From positions 7,172,963 to 7,236,962 of the forward strand of contig JAQFVV010006208.1 in assembly GCA_028023455.1 (NCBI GenBank): 64,000 bases of DNA. Direction: 5' to 3'. Position numbers and translations under genes: made by a program. The notes under the pieces are model-generated. The model made no database searches. It saw nothing but the letters and a program-made list of their open reading frames with translations, and was not told where the DNA came from. This document shows positions 21,411-35,194 of the stretch, piece after piece; the stretch's first letter is position 1; each line of letters opens with the position of its first letter. The stretch is from Epiperipatus broadwayi (Eukaryota; Onychophora; Udeonychophora; Euonychophora; Peripatidae).

Positions 21411-22794
21411 GTATCTTTTTTTACATGCAATAATTATAATAACATAAATATTAATATTTTCAAGTTATCTAATTTTTATATTTTCAGATTTAAAAATGTT
21501 TGGCTTGTTCTCTGGTGTTTTCTACTCTCCTAATATTTTTCCCATTCACTGCTAAATAGTACAGAAAATAGAAATATAACACTACGGTAAAAGTTATTTG
21601 GAATATTTCAGTTTTTCAAATCGTAGTCTGTTAATCATAGTACAATATACTCACCAATATGATTTGTGTGTGTGGGCAGATGAATAAATTACATTTCCTC
21701 TGTTATCTTTGTCTAATATCACTAAACTAAAGAATCAAATTACGGTTACTGCGGCAGTCGGAGTGAGTGGGCAAGAATTGAATTGTCATAAGAATGTATA
21801 TTATGTAACAAAAAAAAAATATATTTAGGAATTGTAAAGAAACAGATTAAACTTTGATGATTAATCTCTTTAGTTGCAAATATATACATACAATTATTTC
21901 ATATCAAAGTTACATTGATGTAGATTATTGATATGTATTAAGACTAAGTCTCACAATTTCTTTGATATTATATTATTTATCTAAGTGTAATAATGATATG
22001 TATTTATTTTTTAATTATGAATATATCATGTGACTAGTACATTACTGTTTTGTTTGGATGTGTGAAAATAGCCGTGAGGTTACTACTTAAGACATACAAT
22101 AATAATAATTAAATAAATAAACCTGACAAACAATGACTAGTAGTTATTTATTATGTGAATTAATTTATTAATAATTTTTGATCAATATTGTACAAAAATA
22201 TAAATAATTATTTGCAGATTTATAATCAGGTATGTTTGTACTAACATGAAGTGTGATCATGACCCTCAGGAGTCGGAGTGAAGACACTGCGGGTCGTGAC
22301 AAAATTCACGTTGTAATTTATTAAGCAGGCTGTCTTGATAGGTCCCTGTAGATTGCACTTATTATTTGATCAGGGTTATCAAAAGATGATTGTTGCACCC
22401 AGAAAAATTACATGTGAAATATTGATAATGTTAAATATGGTAATCACTAGAATTGTTTGTCAGTTGGATTATGTATAGGTGAAAAGGGGAGGTAGAATAA
22501 GTGTAACTTAGACATTATTGTAATCTAATGATATTGACGATGGGCAAAGAGGCACAAATAAAAGTTCTTTTGAAAGAATTTTTGAACAATAATAACTTCA
22601 AGTTAATATTAATCAATAATATATATGAATAACGTAATAGAAGTTTAAGTAAACAAGTATATCTACTACTATGATTACTTATAAGACCTGTGTGCCCTAA
22701 TGCTTATCAAAAAATAAGTTTAGTTCAACATGTCAAAGCCCTAAGCTCTCTTTGGACTTTCAGTGGTAGGTGACACTGGAATAATAGCCGCTTT

Positions 22795-23135
22795 TACTGA
22801 AAGTCTTCTGTCTTCTTCTTTCCTCAATCTTTCGTTGTCTTTTTCTTCAATCTTTGGTTATCTTCTTTCTTCATTCTTCCAACATCTTATTTCTTCAATC
22901 TTCGGCCATCTTCTTTCTTCAATCTTCCATCATCTTCTTTCTTCAGTCTTCCATCATTTTTTTTCTTCAAACTTCGATCATCTTTTTTCTTCAATCTTCC
23001 ATCATCTTTTTTCTTCAATCTTCGATTATCTTCTTTTTTCAATATTTCATCAGTCTTCAGTCATCTTCTTTCTTCAATCTTCCATCATTTTCTTTCTTCA
23101 ATCTTCCATTGTCTTTTTTCTTCAATCTTCTGTCC
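22795..23135. repeat. Pyrimidine-rich 24-bp minisatellite
   Basis: CATCTTCTTTCTTCAATCTT-type units of about 24 bp repeat roughly 14 times. Because the period is a multiple of three, two plus frames stay open and spell repeated FLQSSIIF or SSIFHHLL octapeptides. I regard these as an artefact of the repeat rather than a protein. Confidence 0.85.
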
Positions 23136-23891
23136 AGCTGCACTAATGATTGAATTTTTAGACAAGCTAATTTGAATTAGATTTTTGAGGGGTTGTATAT
23201 TATCTATTGCTATTGTTCTCTGAAGTTACTAATTGATATATTAATAATTTTGTACTGTATTTTAAAATCTCTGACTTTGATCTTATCTATAATTAAAATT
23301 TCTCTAATTTTAAATGTAATTAGTTTTTACTTGTTCTCTCAGGAATTTTTAACTTATTTCTCTCAAGAATTTTAAACTTAATTGATTTTAATTTCTACAT
23401 TTTGATTTATGCGTTTTAAAAATGTATATACTGTAACGGTCAAATATGTACATTCGCATAACAAAATCTAGAACTTTAGTAAATCATCCCAAGGCCGACC
23501 AGAATATGGTGATGAAACCACAGGTCTGATATAGCCCTAGTTCCTTTACTATTGCTCAGAGATTTACCACCTTACGGATGACACACCTGAGTTTACAGCA
23601 GTATTTTCCCTCATCACGTGCCGGCAGTAGAACATCAGTAGAGCAAAAGACTGGGAGAAAGTTGACATTCTATCTAGTATAGCTATATAGGTATCATGTG
23701 ACTAGGATATGATTATTAACCAATGAAATGATTTTTAATAACTAATAATAAATAATTACTAAATGATGGAATGATTATGAGTCAGTGAGCAAGACTGAGA
23801 CACGAAGCAAAGTTAAATTTAAAATAAATTTAATAAAGTTAAATTTTGAAATAATAATTAAAACAATAATTACAAATGTCTATATGTTTTG

Positions 23892-24226
23892 TCTCACTTG
23901 CAGATGATTAAGGGATGTTTACATTAAAGATCGGGTTCATACGCAAGTGATGGTTTTAGACATATATTTCTTTATGGCTGAGTTATACATAGCTTGGTTT
24001 ACATATATAGGTGGTGGATGAAATCACTCACAGGTGATATTAAATTTCTAGTTACAAATTATTTAGTTTCTTACACATATGTATATCGCTCGTAGGTGAT
24101 AATTTAATATTTATGCACTTCCGGTTTATATATAGCATTTTAATCACTCGCAGGTGATTGTAATTTCTAGGTTACAAATATTTAATTTACTTAGCTATAT
24201 ATGTGAATCTATCACACGCAGATGAT
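23892..24226. repeat. Tandem array of about 60-bp units with a palindromic box
   Basis: ATCACTCGCAGGTGAT-like palindromes start at 24023, 24085, 24143 and 24211, with diverged forms near 23892 and 23936. The spacing is 58-68 bp. Between them lie TTTCTAGTTACAAAT-type spacers. Each box can form a 5-6 bp hairpin. I do not recognise the array. Confidence 0.7.
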
Positions 24227-24239
24227 GAAGAAATTAATA

Positions 24240-26480
24240 GTTGGAAGTTACATTTTCATGAACATTAAAATTACTTTATACATTTAATGAATTTGTCCAT
24301 GATTATCTATGCCTAGTAGTTAGTAGAAGTGATTATAAAATTTTATAATGAACATAACATTTTATTAAGCACGAATATTCAATGTATTCTCTATATAGCT
24401 CATATGCCTATCACATTGGATTCGAATTCAGATCAAAGCTGAAAATAACAATTATAATGGCAGGATGAACTTATTATTGGCAGGCAGACTTCAGATACTA
24501 AGGCGTATAGAAAACATACAATTCTGAGTCTCTGCATCTCATATATGTGCCTTATTCACGGGATTTTTACAAAGTAAAGGTTCCCTTTTACTGAACTCAT
24601 TGCTGTGAAATAAGAGATCTTCAGTCCAGATGATCTAGCAATTTATTTAAGTGAGAGTTTTATGCTCCGAGGGAGTCTCATGCTCCATTCCTAAGGGTGC
24701 AGAATGGGGAGGTGCGAACCCGTCCACCATCTGGAGAAGATAATTGCCCGAACTAGGAGTACTGGTGTAGCCCTAACACATACGCTCAGTAAGGAATACA
24801 GCAACAAGTAAATACACCGTAGCGTTTCTTAAGGACACATACACACCGCTAACAACATTATCATATAATAAAATTTAAGACACTAAATAATAGTTTCCTT
24901 CATGAAACTACCCTGTATCAGTTCATTTCATAGTATTTATAATTATACTATTAAAGAAAGCTTATGAATCCAAGTTATAAAGCTATCTATATAGGCTTTT
25001 ACACTTCTAAGGAGGATTACAGCATATTGAGGGAAATTACAATATAGAATTATAGATTATGCTGTATTTCATCACTTCAACTGAATATTGGTTAAATATT
25101 ATATTTAAAACAAATATATCTTAGAATAACTGTAAGCTTGTAATTATATCTTAATTAAGATATTTTTAACCATTTCAAAACAGAGCTTTATCTTGTGCGT
25201 CAATATATGCGAAATCACATTTACTTCTCACCAATGATTTAATTATGAATAAAACTCGGTTTTGAATACATATAGCATAAACAATAACATAATTGAAACT
25301 ACTAAGATTTGGCGTAGATTTAATTAAAGAAATGTAAGATTTAAACTAAGATAAGATTTCATGTATGTGAAATCTGAAATTTGGCTTTGTTTTAAAATGA
25401 AACTTGTGCGACCTTAGCTGAAATTTGACTGATTCAGTTTCGATAATTTTAATTAGTTTAAAAGAATTGACTAAGGCAAAGATTATTATTAGCTTCAAAT
25501 ATACAAAATAACTTAGAAACTTAATAGTTATTTTATAACAGATCATCTTGCATTATACGTGACAAAAGTTATATTAAAACATTTAATATATAGATTTTAG
25601 CAAGTTAAAACTAAATTACTTTTAATTACTCAAAATAGGATGAATATGTAACTAAATCAATCATATTTAAGTTCAGCAAGTGAACCAATAAATAAAGAAA
25701 TCATATTAACAAATGAAATATGTTATTAACACAAAATTAACTCAGATAAGAAATCATAAAGCAGTTAAATTAGTGAATCAGATATTGATAGCATTATTTA
25801 ACAATGATAATAATAAATCATAATTCAGTTATTAGATCATTTTAAATCAGGCAAGATTTTAGGATTGAAACAAAACAAAAATTACATTTAAGAAATTAGT
25901 TTAGTTTACATTATTATTATTATGGCCATAGATTTAGATTTAGCTACATTTTAGAATTAGTTGACTTTAGTTGAAAAGCTTAAGATTGAAGGAGATTATT
26001 ACCATTTTCTTCTCTTCTCTATGCTAGCAAGTTATTTCTTCATCGTGGAACTTCTTTAGATGGTGGCGGCTGTTCTTTCATCTCTTCCCGCATCAGGTAG
26101 CTTCTCGTCGAGGTTGAGAAGGCAAGAATTTTAGCCCTCTACCCCGACATCATCGTCGTCAATGCTATTGTAGATACTTTGTTAAAATATAATCATAGAG
26201 TGAGTGAGTTTCAATGATGGCTGCAGCAGCTTATATATCAGCTCCCCCACCCTCTCCTTCGTTACATTATTTTTAGATTCATTTTCTTAGCTTACTCACA
26301 GTTTCTAAAATTTAGTAGGATCCCGCTGTGATTATTTTTCACTTAGGTCAATTTAACCTCGGTGACTCGCGGTAATTTATTCAATTTTTTTAATTTAAAT
26401 CTAATTTTAACCTTAAATTGAAATTGGGTCAATTTTCAGCGAGAAGGATTGACTTTTTCTGGCATCATCCTTTCTAGAAA
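24240..26480. other. Intron stretch with unidentified GC-richer islands
   Basis: No exon and no recognised transposon domain. Islands at about 24440-24860 and 26000-26280 have clearly more G+C than the flanks (GGTGCGAACCCGTCCACCA; CTTCCCGCATCAGG), which suggests old transposon internal sequence. The stretch between is A+T-rich with nothing visible. Confidence 0.35.
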
Positions 26481-28110
26481 AACAAATCTAAAATATATAT
26501 GTAACTCAACCGTTAAATTTAGCAATATATGTAGAATTATATAACAATTTAGAATATTAATTTGAGAATAAATATTTTAAATAAAGAAATCTTAATGTTT
26601 AAATTCTGTTAACATTATTCTTCTAGCATATATGTGTTCTTAAGTTACACATACAACTCGTTTTTCATTTATTTATTACCAGAAATATATATGTGCGCAT
26701 TTATAGAGGTTTACTTATATAAATGCAATTTTCTCTCTATATATAGAGATACGCACACATACATGGTTAACATATTTAGGTTTAAATTTAGCCAGGTTTT
26801 TATGATAATATTAGCATGATATACGAGGATTTGGTGGTAGTTATATAGATAGAAATACTACTATAGAATATAGGAGGTGAAACAGTAGGATTGTAAAAGC
26901 TGACTGTTTCAATACACATCAATTACTAATTCTTTTATATTGGTTTTACATTTTATTATTTTTATCTTATTCCGCTAGATTATTTTTTTAATTAATGATT
27001 GTTTTAAAATTTATTTTGTAAATATAATGTCTTCTTTTAAAGTAGATTTATGTACATTTTACTACACCTGAGTCTCGTTTTATGCAGATTATTTTAATGC
27101 GATTTTGAAGTTATGCGATTCATGTTTTTTCTTAATATCTTTTATATTTCACTATATTCATTAGATATCAAGAAATTTAAATTATTAATAACTTATTTTG
27201 ACTTGAAATACTTTTTTTTCCCAAAAATATAACATTATATTAGCAGTTAACATGAATATGGCCTGAAGCTGTATTTAGAATCTTACCTTCTATGTAAATA
27301 ACCCATTTATACTAATGAGTAAATAATAATAATAGATTTATACTTAGGTATAAAAATATCGCAATAAATATTCAAAAATTTTAAACTTTTAAAACATATT
27401 TTGTTAGATATAACAGAAATAAATATTTTTTTAGATTTTTAAAATAAATAATAATGAAGATTTTATTGATTTTGTAAACTGAAAATGGTCTTTCTAATGA
27501 TAATGGATAATCTTTTTGTTTTGTTTGCGATCTCATTTTTTTAATATAAAAACAGAAAACCATTGACACAGCACAAGACTGAAAATGGCGCTAGTTGTAC
27601 ATCATATCATGAATCTGATTTCTTACCAGTTCACAAATGAATGCATATTGTCAAATAGCGGTAATGATTAAAATATGTATGAAAAAATGTAAAATTAAAT
27701 ACTGTAGTTAATAAAAAAAGTTTGTCTTGTATTAATTTTTTTCAAATATTTGAAATTTTTTATTAGTCATACTTTATTTCCTTATTTTTTTAATGCGAAT
27801 TTTAAAGTAATTTTTCCTTGTTGCTTTACTTTATGGATTTCTGAAAATTACAGAACCTATGCCCCATTTTTCAAGGTAAGTTAAATCTATTTTTGTGTGA
27901 TTTCTTTTGTGAGCGTTTTCTGAGGAACCTATCTACCACATAAAACGAGACCCAGGTGTACTTAGTTTTGGATTTGGTTTTTTTTTTCTACATTTCTTTT
28001 TTTCAGCTCCACATTTGTAATTTCCTTTTTCCATGTGTCATAGCATATGCTAAACTATATAAATATATTGAGTGTAATAAATAATGCTCAAGGCTAAATG
28101 GGTTTGTAAG
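26481..28110. other. A+T-rich intron sequence, nothing recognised
   Basis: No coding, tRNA-like or clear repeat structure was found. TATATAGAG-type microsatellite patches occur near 26700-26750. Confidence 0.4.
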
Positions 28111-28114
28111 TAAT

Positions 28115-28296
28115 CATTAAAAAACAATTAACATTTAGACAATCCTATTATCAGTACAATCAACAATTTCAACCTGTTGTCAAGGTAACCTTCTTTTCCA
28201 TCTTTATTGTTAAAACAAGGTTTCCTTGACAATAGTTTGAAATTGTTGATTGTATTGATAATGGGATTGTCTAAGTGTTGACTGGTTTTTAATGAA
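28115..28296. repeat. Palindromic repeat, 'TTGTCAAGGCAACC' family, copy 2
   Basis: The mirrored ends (ACATTTAGACAATCC at the left, GGATTGTCTAAGTGTTGAC-like at the right) and the central TGTTGTCAAGGTAACC / GGTTTCCTTGACAATAG arms match 8121-8286. Confidence 0.85.
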
Positions 28297-29039
28297 ATAT
28301 ATCTTATTACAGATATTTTTAAAATAACTATAATTAAATGGGATACTATTAGTTAAACTTATAAAATAAATTTAATTATTATTTCATCAATACTCTCCAT
28401 TTTGTAAACATTGGATTTTATTTAATATTAAATAAATCATAGTAAATCAGTAAATCAATAGAATCAATGCTAGAATATTTCAATGGCACTGCCTATATTT
28501 ACAAACTCTTAAGTCTGTAAAAACAGCATAGGTAAAAGATAATATCTTGCATATTAAGCTACAAGTTAATAAATATATTAATTTCCATACTGTTGTAAAT
28601 ACGAAGCATTAATTTAAAAATTAAAATCTTGAAAGTTAATAAACAGACATATTTCATGTTTTCTATACGATGCATAATTCATAAATAATCAATTTACACT
28701 TAAAAAAACTCCAAACATAACTATAGAAGAATAATCAATGACTACATACTGGTAGTTGAAATTCAAATATAGTAAATTAATACAAACTAATACTGGAATA
28801 TTTCAGCAGCATTACCTGTATTTATAAACGAAGTCTGAGAAAATAGCATAGGTAAAATTCAATCTATTATGCTGCAAGTTGATAAATTGTATTGATTTCC
28901 AGACTATTGTAAATCTGAAGCACGAATTTAAATAATCTAAGATCTTAAAAGCTAATAAATAAACAAATTTAACGTTTTGTATGTATAGCACAATTAATAA
29001 ATATTAAATTTACACGTTGATTTATTTTTCTTATTATCT

Positions 29040-29660
29040 TTATATAAAAGGGTGAGTAAAAAAGAAATGTAAAAATATAATTTGAAATACCGGAAATAAT
29101 AAAGTTGGAATTTTAATAGGCATGTTGAATTTTAAAAAAAAATAAAAGTACTTCAGAAGAAAAGATAAGAAATACGAATTTGGAGAAAAAGACTGACTTC
29201 AGGAAATGAGAATAAATGTATAGTGGTGTTTGTATAAATAGAAATAATTAATTACGGGTTTGTTTTTTGTTTTGAAATGATAAAGAGAAAATATGTTAGT
29301 TTAATTAACGAAAAGAAAACGAGCTGATTAAATCTGTAATTAACAAAATGAGAAGTGAGGGGAAATAACTTAAATTAATAAAACAGAAAATGATTGGACT
29401 ATCTGAATAATTTAAAATACACTAAATCTGTAAATGCAGAATTTAATTAGTGAGAAGATAAGAAGAAATTCAGAGATATATAACAAGTGGAAAAGAAAAA
29501 GGAACAGCAGAATTTCTTTGTTTTTACAATTGTGTGGGACAAATTTTGTTTCTCCCATTATCAGGCAGTTAACAGAAATGATATATAGTGGAGAGATAGT
29601 ATCGCAAGATATTGTGGAGATACCTGTCCCAGGAACCAGTTACTGAAAGTTAATGTTTTA
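29040..29660 (+). mobile_element. Dispersed repeat family D, copy 3
   Basis: The most complete copy: starts TTATATAAAAGGGTGAGTAA, contains CTTCAGAAGAAAAGATAAGA, and ends CCAGGAACCAGTTACTGAAA. The 70-codon ORF inside it is not conserved in the other copies. Confidence 0.55.
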
Positions 29661-30189
29661 ATTGGTAATATCATAATGAAATGTGCCAATAATCTATATC
29701 ACTTTTGAAAATATGCTATTATAATATAATTTTATGAAAATTTATTTGGTAAAACCACTAATAACTAAATTTATATATATATATATATAATGCAAATAAA
29801 ATGTCCGTTAATTAAAAAACTATTGTAATAACAATAAAAATAATAAATATAATGGTAATAAACTATTATATACAGTCTTTCAATTCGCAGAAGTACTTTC
29901 AGTTAATTCCTTAATCTGCCTCAACTGCTGTTAAATTCAAAAACAAAATGGAAGCAAGCATCATAAATTCAAATCCCCTGCATCCCGTATTTTAGTGTTC
30001 TTAATAGTTATTTTTAATCAATTGTTTTATGCTATGTCCGATCTTCTATACTGTTGGACACTTTGTCTGCGAACTTAATTGTTCCAAGATTATTTAATGA
30101 TAATAATTCTCCAGTAATTACACAACTGTATTAGGTTTAGATTAAATGCAATTTAATAATAAATATTCTTAGCAATGTCTAACATTACA

Positions 30190-30690
30190 AATTATATATA
30201 TACATTTATATATTGTACCGGACCATACTCCCCTGCGGATTTCTATTTCTAATCTTGCACCGAGCATGAAATGACCAAGATTTAACAGGGAAAGAAATGG
30301 ATACCAATTTAGCCGATTGTCTGTACTCATATATATTGGTACTTCCAGCTAAATTGATAGAAAGACTGAATTGACAGGACTCTGCCAATTAAAAACCCCC
30401 TTTAGTTGATATCTTACTCGAATGCCTGAATATTTAAAACCTATGGCAAGTACACATCTTTGAAAAGTCTATTTACAGATAGCTTTTCCACGCCACTTCT
30501 AGAAAAGAATCAAAAATGAATTTTCCTCCCTCCTAGAAGGATGTGCAATACCATATGTTAAGCGGAGCATAAGAATAAGATTTAACACCTCGATAGAGTG
30601 ATATCCCATGTGGCTAGCTCAGTACTCTACATCTAGAGTCTTCAATGGGTCAGTTAAATGGATTTATTACAGGTACGTGGTTGCTAAGGA
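30190..30690. other. Unidentified GC-richer intron segment
   Basis: More mixed composition than its surroundings (CCATACTCCCCTGCGGATTT; CCATGTGGCTAGCTCAGTAC). No long frame, no domain and no palindrome was seen. It is possibly an old transposon or a conserved non-coding element. Confidence 0.3.
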
Positions 30691-31794
30691 AAGAATACAT
30701 TTTCATCAAATAAATAATAATAAGACGACAAAACCAATTTAATATTATGATTAAATATTTATTTAATCCCAAATACCCACCACTGTTTCATACTTAAAAT
30801 GATATAAAAATAAATAAATGAATTATCATCATAAACCGGATATATATTTGATTGCTTTTAAAAAGATAAATTTACAAATACAATTTAAATGAATACGAAA
30901 ATAGATAAACCCCTAAAGCTATTTACAATGTTTTATAAAGAATGGAAGTGGTCTGAGCTTTTACTCTGTAGAAATACGTTATGTATTGTGTGATGTGATA
31001 TATATATATTTCTCATTATAAAAGATTTTCAGTTATACAGGCATACACTTTTACTCAGGGCTTTAAAATCTTTTTTTATTGATAGTAAATATAATAAAAA
31101 AAAAAAAACAACAACTCTGCATAAGTATATTTGCACTATGAAATATTTCACTAATTTCATATTTTTCAACATGTCAGTAAGGTTGTGTAGTTCAGATACC
31201 ATATAGTACTCAACATGAGGTACTGTATCTATTTGCCTTTTACAATGAATTCTTATACATGTCTATACGTACAGCACAATTATATACTTACTACTATTCT
31301 AAATATAAGGTTATTAGACGACTTGCTTACAGGGAATCTATAATAAGTAAATCCCTTCTTGCACGCATCGTGAGGTGCAGCAGTGACAAAAAATATAACT
31401 TAAAAGAATATACAGATAAATATCTTTTTAAATACTCAACATAAGGTATCATATTTACCAAATATTTAAAGCGTATGTGTGCTTATATACACATGTATAT
31501 TTATGTATGACAAATTTCAGGAGTAATGACAAGAGTGAAAACGAATAGTAACAAAAAGAATCTAATTGCAACCTCAGTTGAAAATACTAGAATTTGAAAT
31601 AGAAAAATTGACTCAAAAGATTTAAGTAAAAGCTTTATCATTTATGCCCATAATAACCGTAAATTCAATATACATATGTGAGAGACAACTCTCTCTTTTT
31701 TTAAATGATTAATAATAATAAAAAGTAATATATTTAATCAGAAATATCAGAGTTAATTATTTCAATATTAATAAAATATTTGTAAAAGAAACTT

Positions 31795-32015
31795 ATGTAG
31801 GTGTCTTGATCTTCTAACTGGGCTTTGAGCAGTTTCAATTCAACTAGCTGTGCGGTGAGGATTTCATCTCATTCGGGCATAGGCAAGGCAGCTGTTGTCA
31901 TCATCGTGACCGGCTGGAACTGGCATGATCACATCTTGGCGATTTGGACAGAGAAAAGGCGGTGCACCGGCTGGTTGTCTATCCCATGGTCATTTCACTG
32001 GAATCTCTAGTAGAT
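31795..32015 (-). pseudogene. GC-richer coding-like remnant, unidentified
   Basis: On the minus strand a frame reads TAQLVELKLLKAQLEDQDTY, a heptad-like segment resembling a coiled coil. Upstream comes a segment with DDDNSCLAYA in another frame. The composition stands out as GC-rich. It may be a gag-like or transposon-encoded remnant. No gene model is supported. Confidence 0.35.
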
Positions 32016-32019
32016 TGCT

Positions 32020-33960
32020 TCATATCTTTTTTTCTTTTTTATATTATAATAATTAGGATTATTATTAAATGTTCATTCGCTATCTTGACTGGTTCATTAA
32101 ATCCTTAAGAAATCAAGAGTTCTTAAAAGAACTGTATAATGGATTTCTTAGAAAATATCAGCAGTAGTCTTGTCCATAAATTAATCTCTAAGTAGCTGGA
32201 TGATTGGAGAATTCTGGAGCCAAATTATTGAATGACTTGCCTAGAACGACTGCCAACGAAAGAATGAATCCCACTCATAAGAACCAATTCAGATATCCCC
32301 CCTGAGAAGTATGAATCAGCCAATCCTTTTAATTTAGATTATAACATTTCTTACGATTTTTCCGATTAAATTTTACATTTTAGGGTTTGATATAATGACT
32401 TCCATCTTGAATAACCCAGACCACTTGCTTACAAAATCAATACAAAAGAATTTCTATTTTATCTATATAAAGAAAAAAATATTTTAATTACAACATTCGT
32501 TATCAAACCTTTTGCTATTTGATTAAGTTTTTACCAAAGCAATTAACATTTTTTTGATTTCAGAATAAGATTACAATTTTTAGAAATGTAATTAAAAATA
32601 TATGTATACAAGTATGTTGGAACAATTGCTTTAATTATTTATTTTACTAATATGTTCCAACATTTGATTCATTTGTTTAATAACTTTGCTTTTCTCTATT
32701 TGAATTTTTTAGAGCAAAGCAAAATACATAAAATGATATATCATAAAAAATATACAAAAAATAAAAATAAAAAAAATACATGAGTTTATTATATGTGTAC
32801 AATATTTAAATTGGTGTTTGCGGGTATTCTACTGCTCAGACCCAACCTCCATTACTAATATAGCATATTTATATATGTGTTGTGCTTAATATATATGGAT
32901 TTATATGTGCATCTGCTGTAATGTTTATTCCAGCAGATTTTGTGCATGGACATTTGATAATGCCTGGCACAATATATATGTATATGCCTAAGCCCATAGG
33001 CAGTCATAAATCATAATGTGGATCAATACAACCTGCAAGTGTTCTAGCTGAAAGGCCATCATTACCTATTGATAAGTGAAAGGCTGACATTTTCTAATTT
33101 TTTTTTAATTGGTTGCTTTAAGAAATTTTTTTCAGAACTGTTAAAAAATGAAAATATTAAGAAATTTTTTTTAATATTGGTGGAACAATTCTTGAAAAAT
33201 ACGCCCTCTAACAAAAAAATGTTTAACTTGAATATGATGTCACAACGTTATGGCCAAACAGGGATTTTATATATAAGATCAAATATTTTTTGTCAAAAAT
33301 TGTATATTTATGAATCAAACCAAAGGTTAATAATAAAAGAAAATAATCGCTGTATAAATTTATGTACAGATATTCAGTTTTGACTCTTGAAGAAACAATT
33401 CTGTATATCAGTGAATGACCACTAATGAATGAAATTAAAATTTGTTTATAAAAACAACCATACATATTTGCACTACTAATATAATAATTAATTAAACTTC
33501 CAACCACTTTTTTTATTTGGAAACAAATATTTTCAACTGAGCTAATCACTTTGGATAGCCCGTGCACATATTACATCACAAATATTCCTGTGGATTTATT
33601 CTATTGAGTATATCTAAATAAATTTATATCTTTTAAATACAAACATCTTTTTTTCAAATGACAAATAACATGCAATTTAAATATTAACATAACTGTCGAA
33701 GTAAAATTTGACAATCACGTTATAAATCTGAAATATTAAATTTTATATGTTGACATATATCTTTAAATTAATTTTAAATTCAAAGTTTTGTTCACACTAA
33801 ATTCTACACATAAACTTCAAACATCTTTATAAACATATGTGCATATAATTATTAAGATTAGGTTATACTTGAGAGCAATATTTTTTCAAAAAAGATTGAA
33901 AAATTAAATCTAGATGACATATGATTTATGATAATGGAATTAGTCACTTCAGGTGACTCA
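32020..33960. other. A+T-rich intron sequence, nothing recognised
   Basis: Contains small ORFs on both strands around 33069-33567 that overlap antisense to each other and show no domain. I treat them as chance. Confidence 0.4.
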
Positions 33961-34054
33961 GCTATGGATTATATATATATCTAAACAAATTTACATTTAT
34001 TAATGTTGCATTCTTTACTAAATGTCTATATAAACCTATCAGACCATATATAAA

Positions 34055-34560
34055 GATGGTACCATCTTTATTGTTAAAGGAGGTTGCCTTGACTACAGGT
34101 TGAGATTGTTGATAGCTTAAGAGTTGATTGTTATCATCTACATTTATAAACCTATTTAAGCCTTGAGTAATTGGCTTTATTGCAATCAATGCTTAAACAA
34201 TCAGAAATCTCAAGCTGTAGTCAAGGCAACCACCTTTAACAATAAAAGAGGTTGCCTTGACTACAGGTTGAGATTGTTGATAGCTTAAGAGTTGATTGTT
34301 ATCATCTACATTTATAAACCTATTAAATCCTTGAGTAATTGGCTTTATTGCAATCAATGCTTAAGCAATCAGAAATCTCAACCTGTAGCCAACGCAACCT
34401 CCTTTAACACATAAAAAGAGGTTGCCTTGACTACAGGTTGAGATTGTTGATAGCTTAAGGGTTGATTATTATGATCAGATTTATTGTTAAAGGAGGTTGC
34501 CTTGACTACAGGTTGAGATTGTTCATAGTTTAATAGTTGATTGTTATTGTCTACATTTAT
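34055..34560. repeat. Complex direct and inverted array of 'GGTTGCCTTGACTACAGG' units
   Basis: AGGTTGCCTTGACTACAGGT occurs four times in the plus orientation and its complement (TGTAGTCAAGGCAACC or a variant) twice. Linking blocks such as GAGTAATTGGCTTTATTGCA are repeated at about 180-bp spacing. The arm sequence is related to the palindromes at 8121-8286 and 28115-28296, so the array looks like a serially duplicated fold-back element. Confidence 0.85.
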
Positions 34561-35194
34561 TAATATATGCCTCAGACATGTGAAGTGATTGGTCTTAGTT
34601 TCAGCATGTCATGGGACCATATTTATATTTTCCAATGTTTTTGGAAGTAAAAAGTGGTTGAAGATATTATTTTAACATTAATAGGTATGTGTTTAAAAAA
34701 AAAAAAAATTAATTCATGCATATTGATAGATTTAATTTTTAAAATTAAAGTTGGAAGTCAAAATATGTAAAACTTAATATTTCATGTTCATAATGTGATT
34801 ATTAAATATCAACTATAAAATATTTGTCATTTCAAAAAATGGCATTTGTAATTTAATAGATATATATTACTGCGTTATAAATAATTGGATAGTTCACAAT
34901 GCATCTTTTATGAATGACGAAAGAATCTATAGTCTTATATATTTAATTCATTTACAGGAATTATCATAATTATAAATCAGATATAAGCAATATGCATTAG
35001 TACGTAAAACTAATAACTGCACATGGAAACCAGAATTCATCATGATGTATTCCTGGTTAAGGCAGTATATTATAAAAATGCACAATAAAACTATTAACAT
35101 GAATTTTATGGGGATGGCCATGCCACTGTAGAGATTAGGCTCATAGACTTTTGAAATGAAAAATGACTGCAGAATTTTGGAAAACATGGAACAT

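Noticed and set aside
22763-23153. Two overlapping plus-strand ORFs of about 100-127 codons
   Set aside because: They arise from a 24-bp pyrimidine minisatellite that keeps frames open; only repeated octapeptides, no domain and no splice support.
23892-24226. CRISPR-like array
   Set aside because: Eukaryotic intron context, irregular spacing, related spacers and no cas genes.
29434-29646. 70-codon plus ORF
   Set aside because: It lies inside dispersed repeat family D and is not conserved in the copies at 14080 and 1890.
33069-33567. Overlapping sense and antisense ORFs of 104 and 114 codons
   Set aside because: Low-complexity Phe/Ile/Lys/Tyr-rich products typical of A+T-rich non-coding DNA, with no domain.
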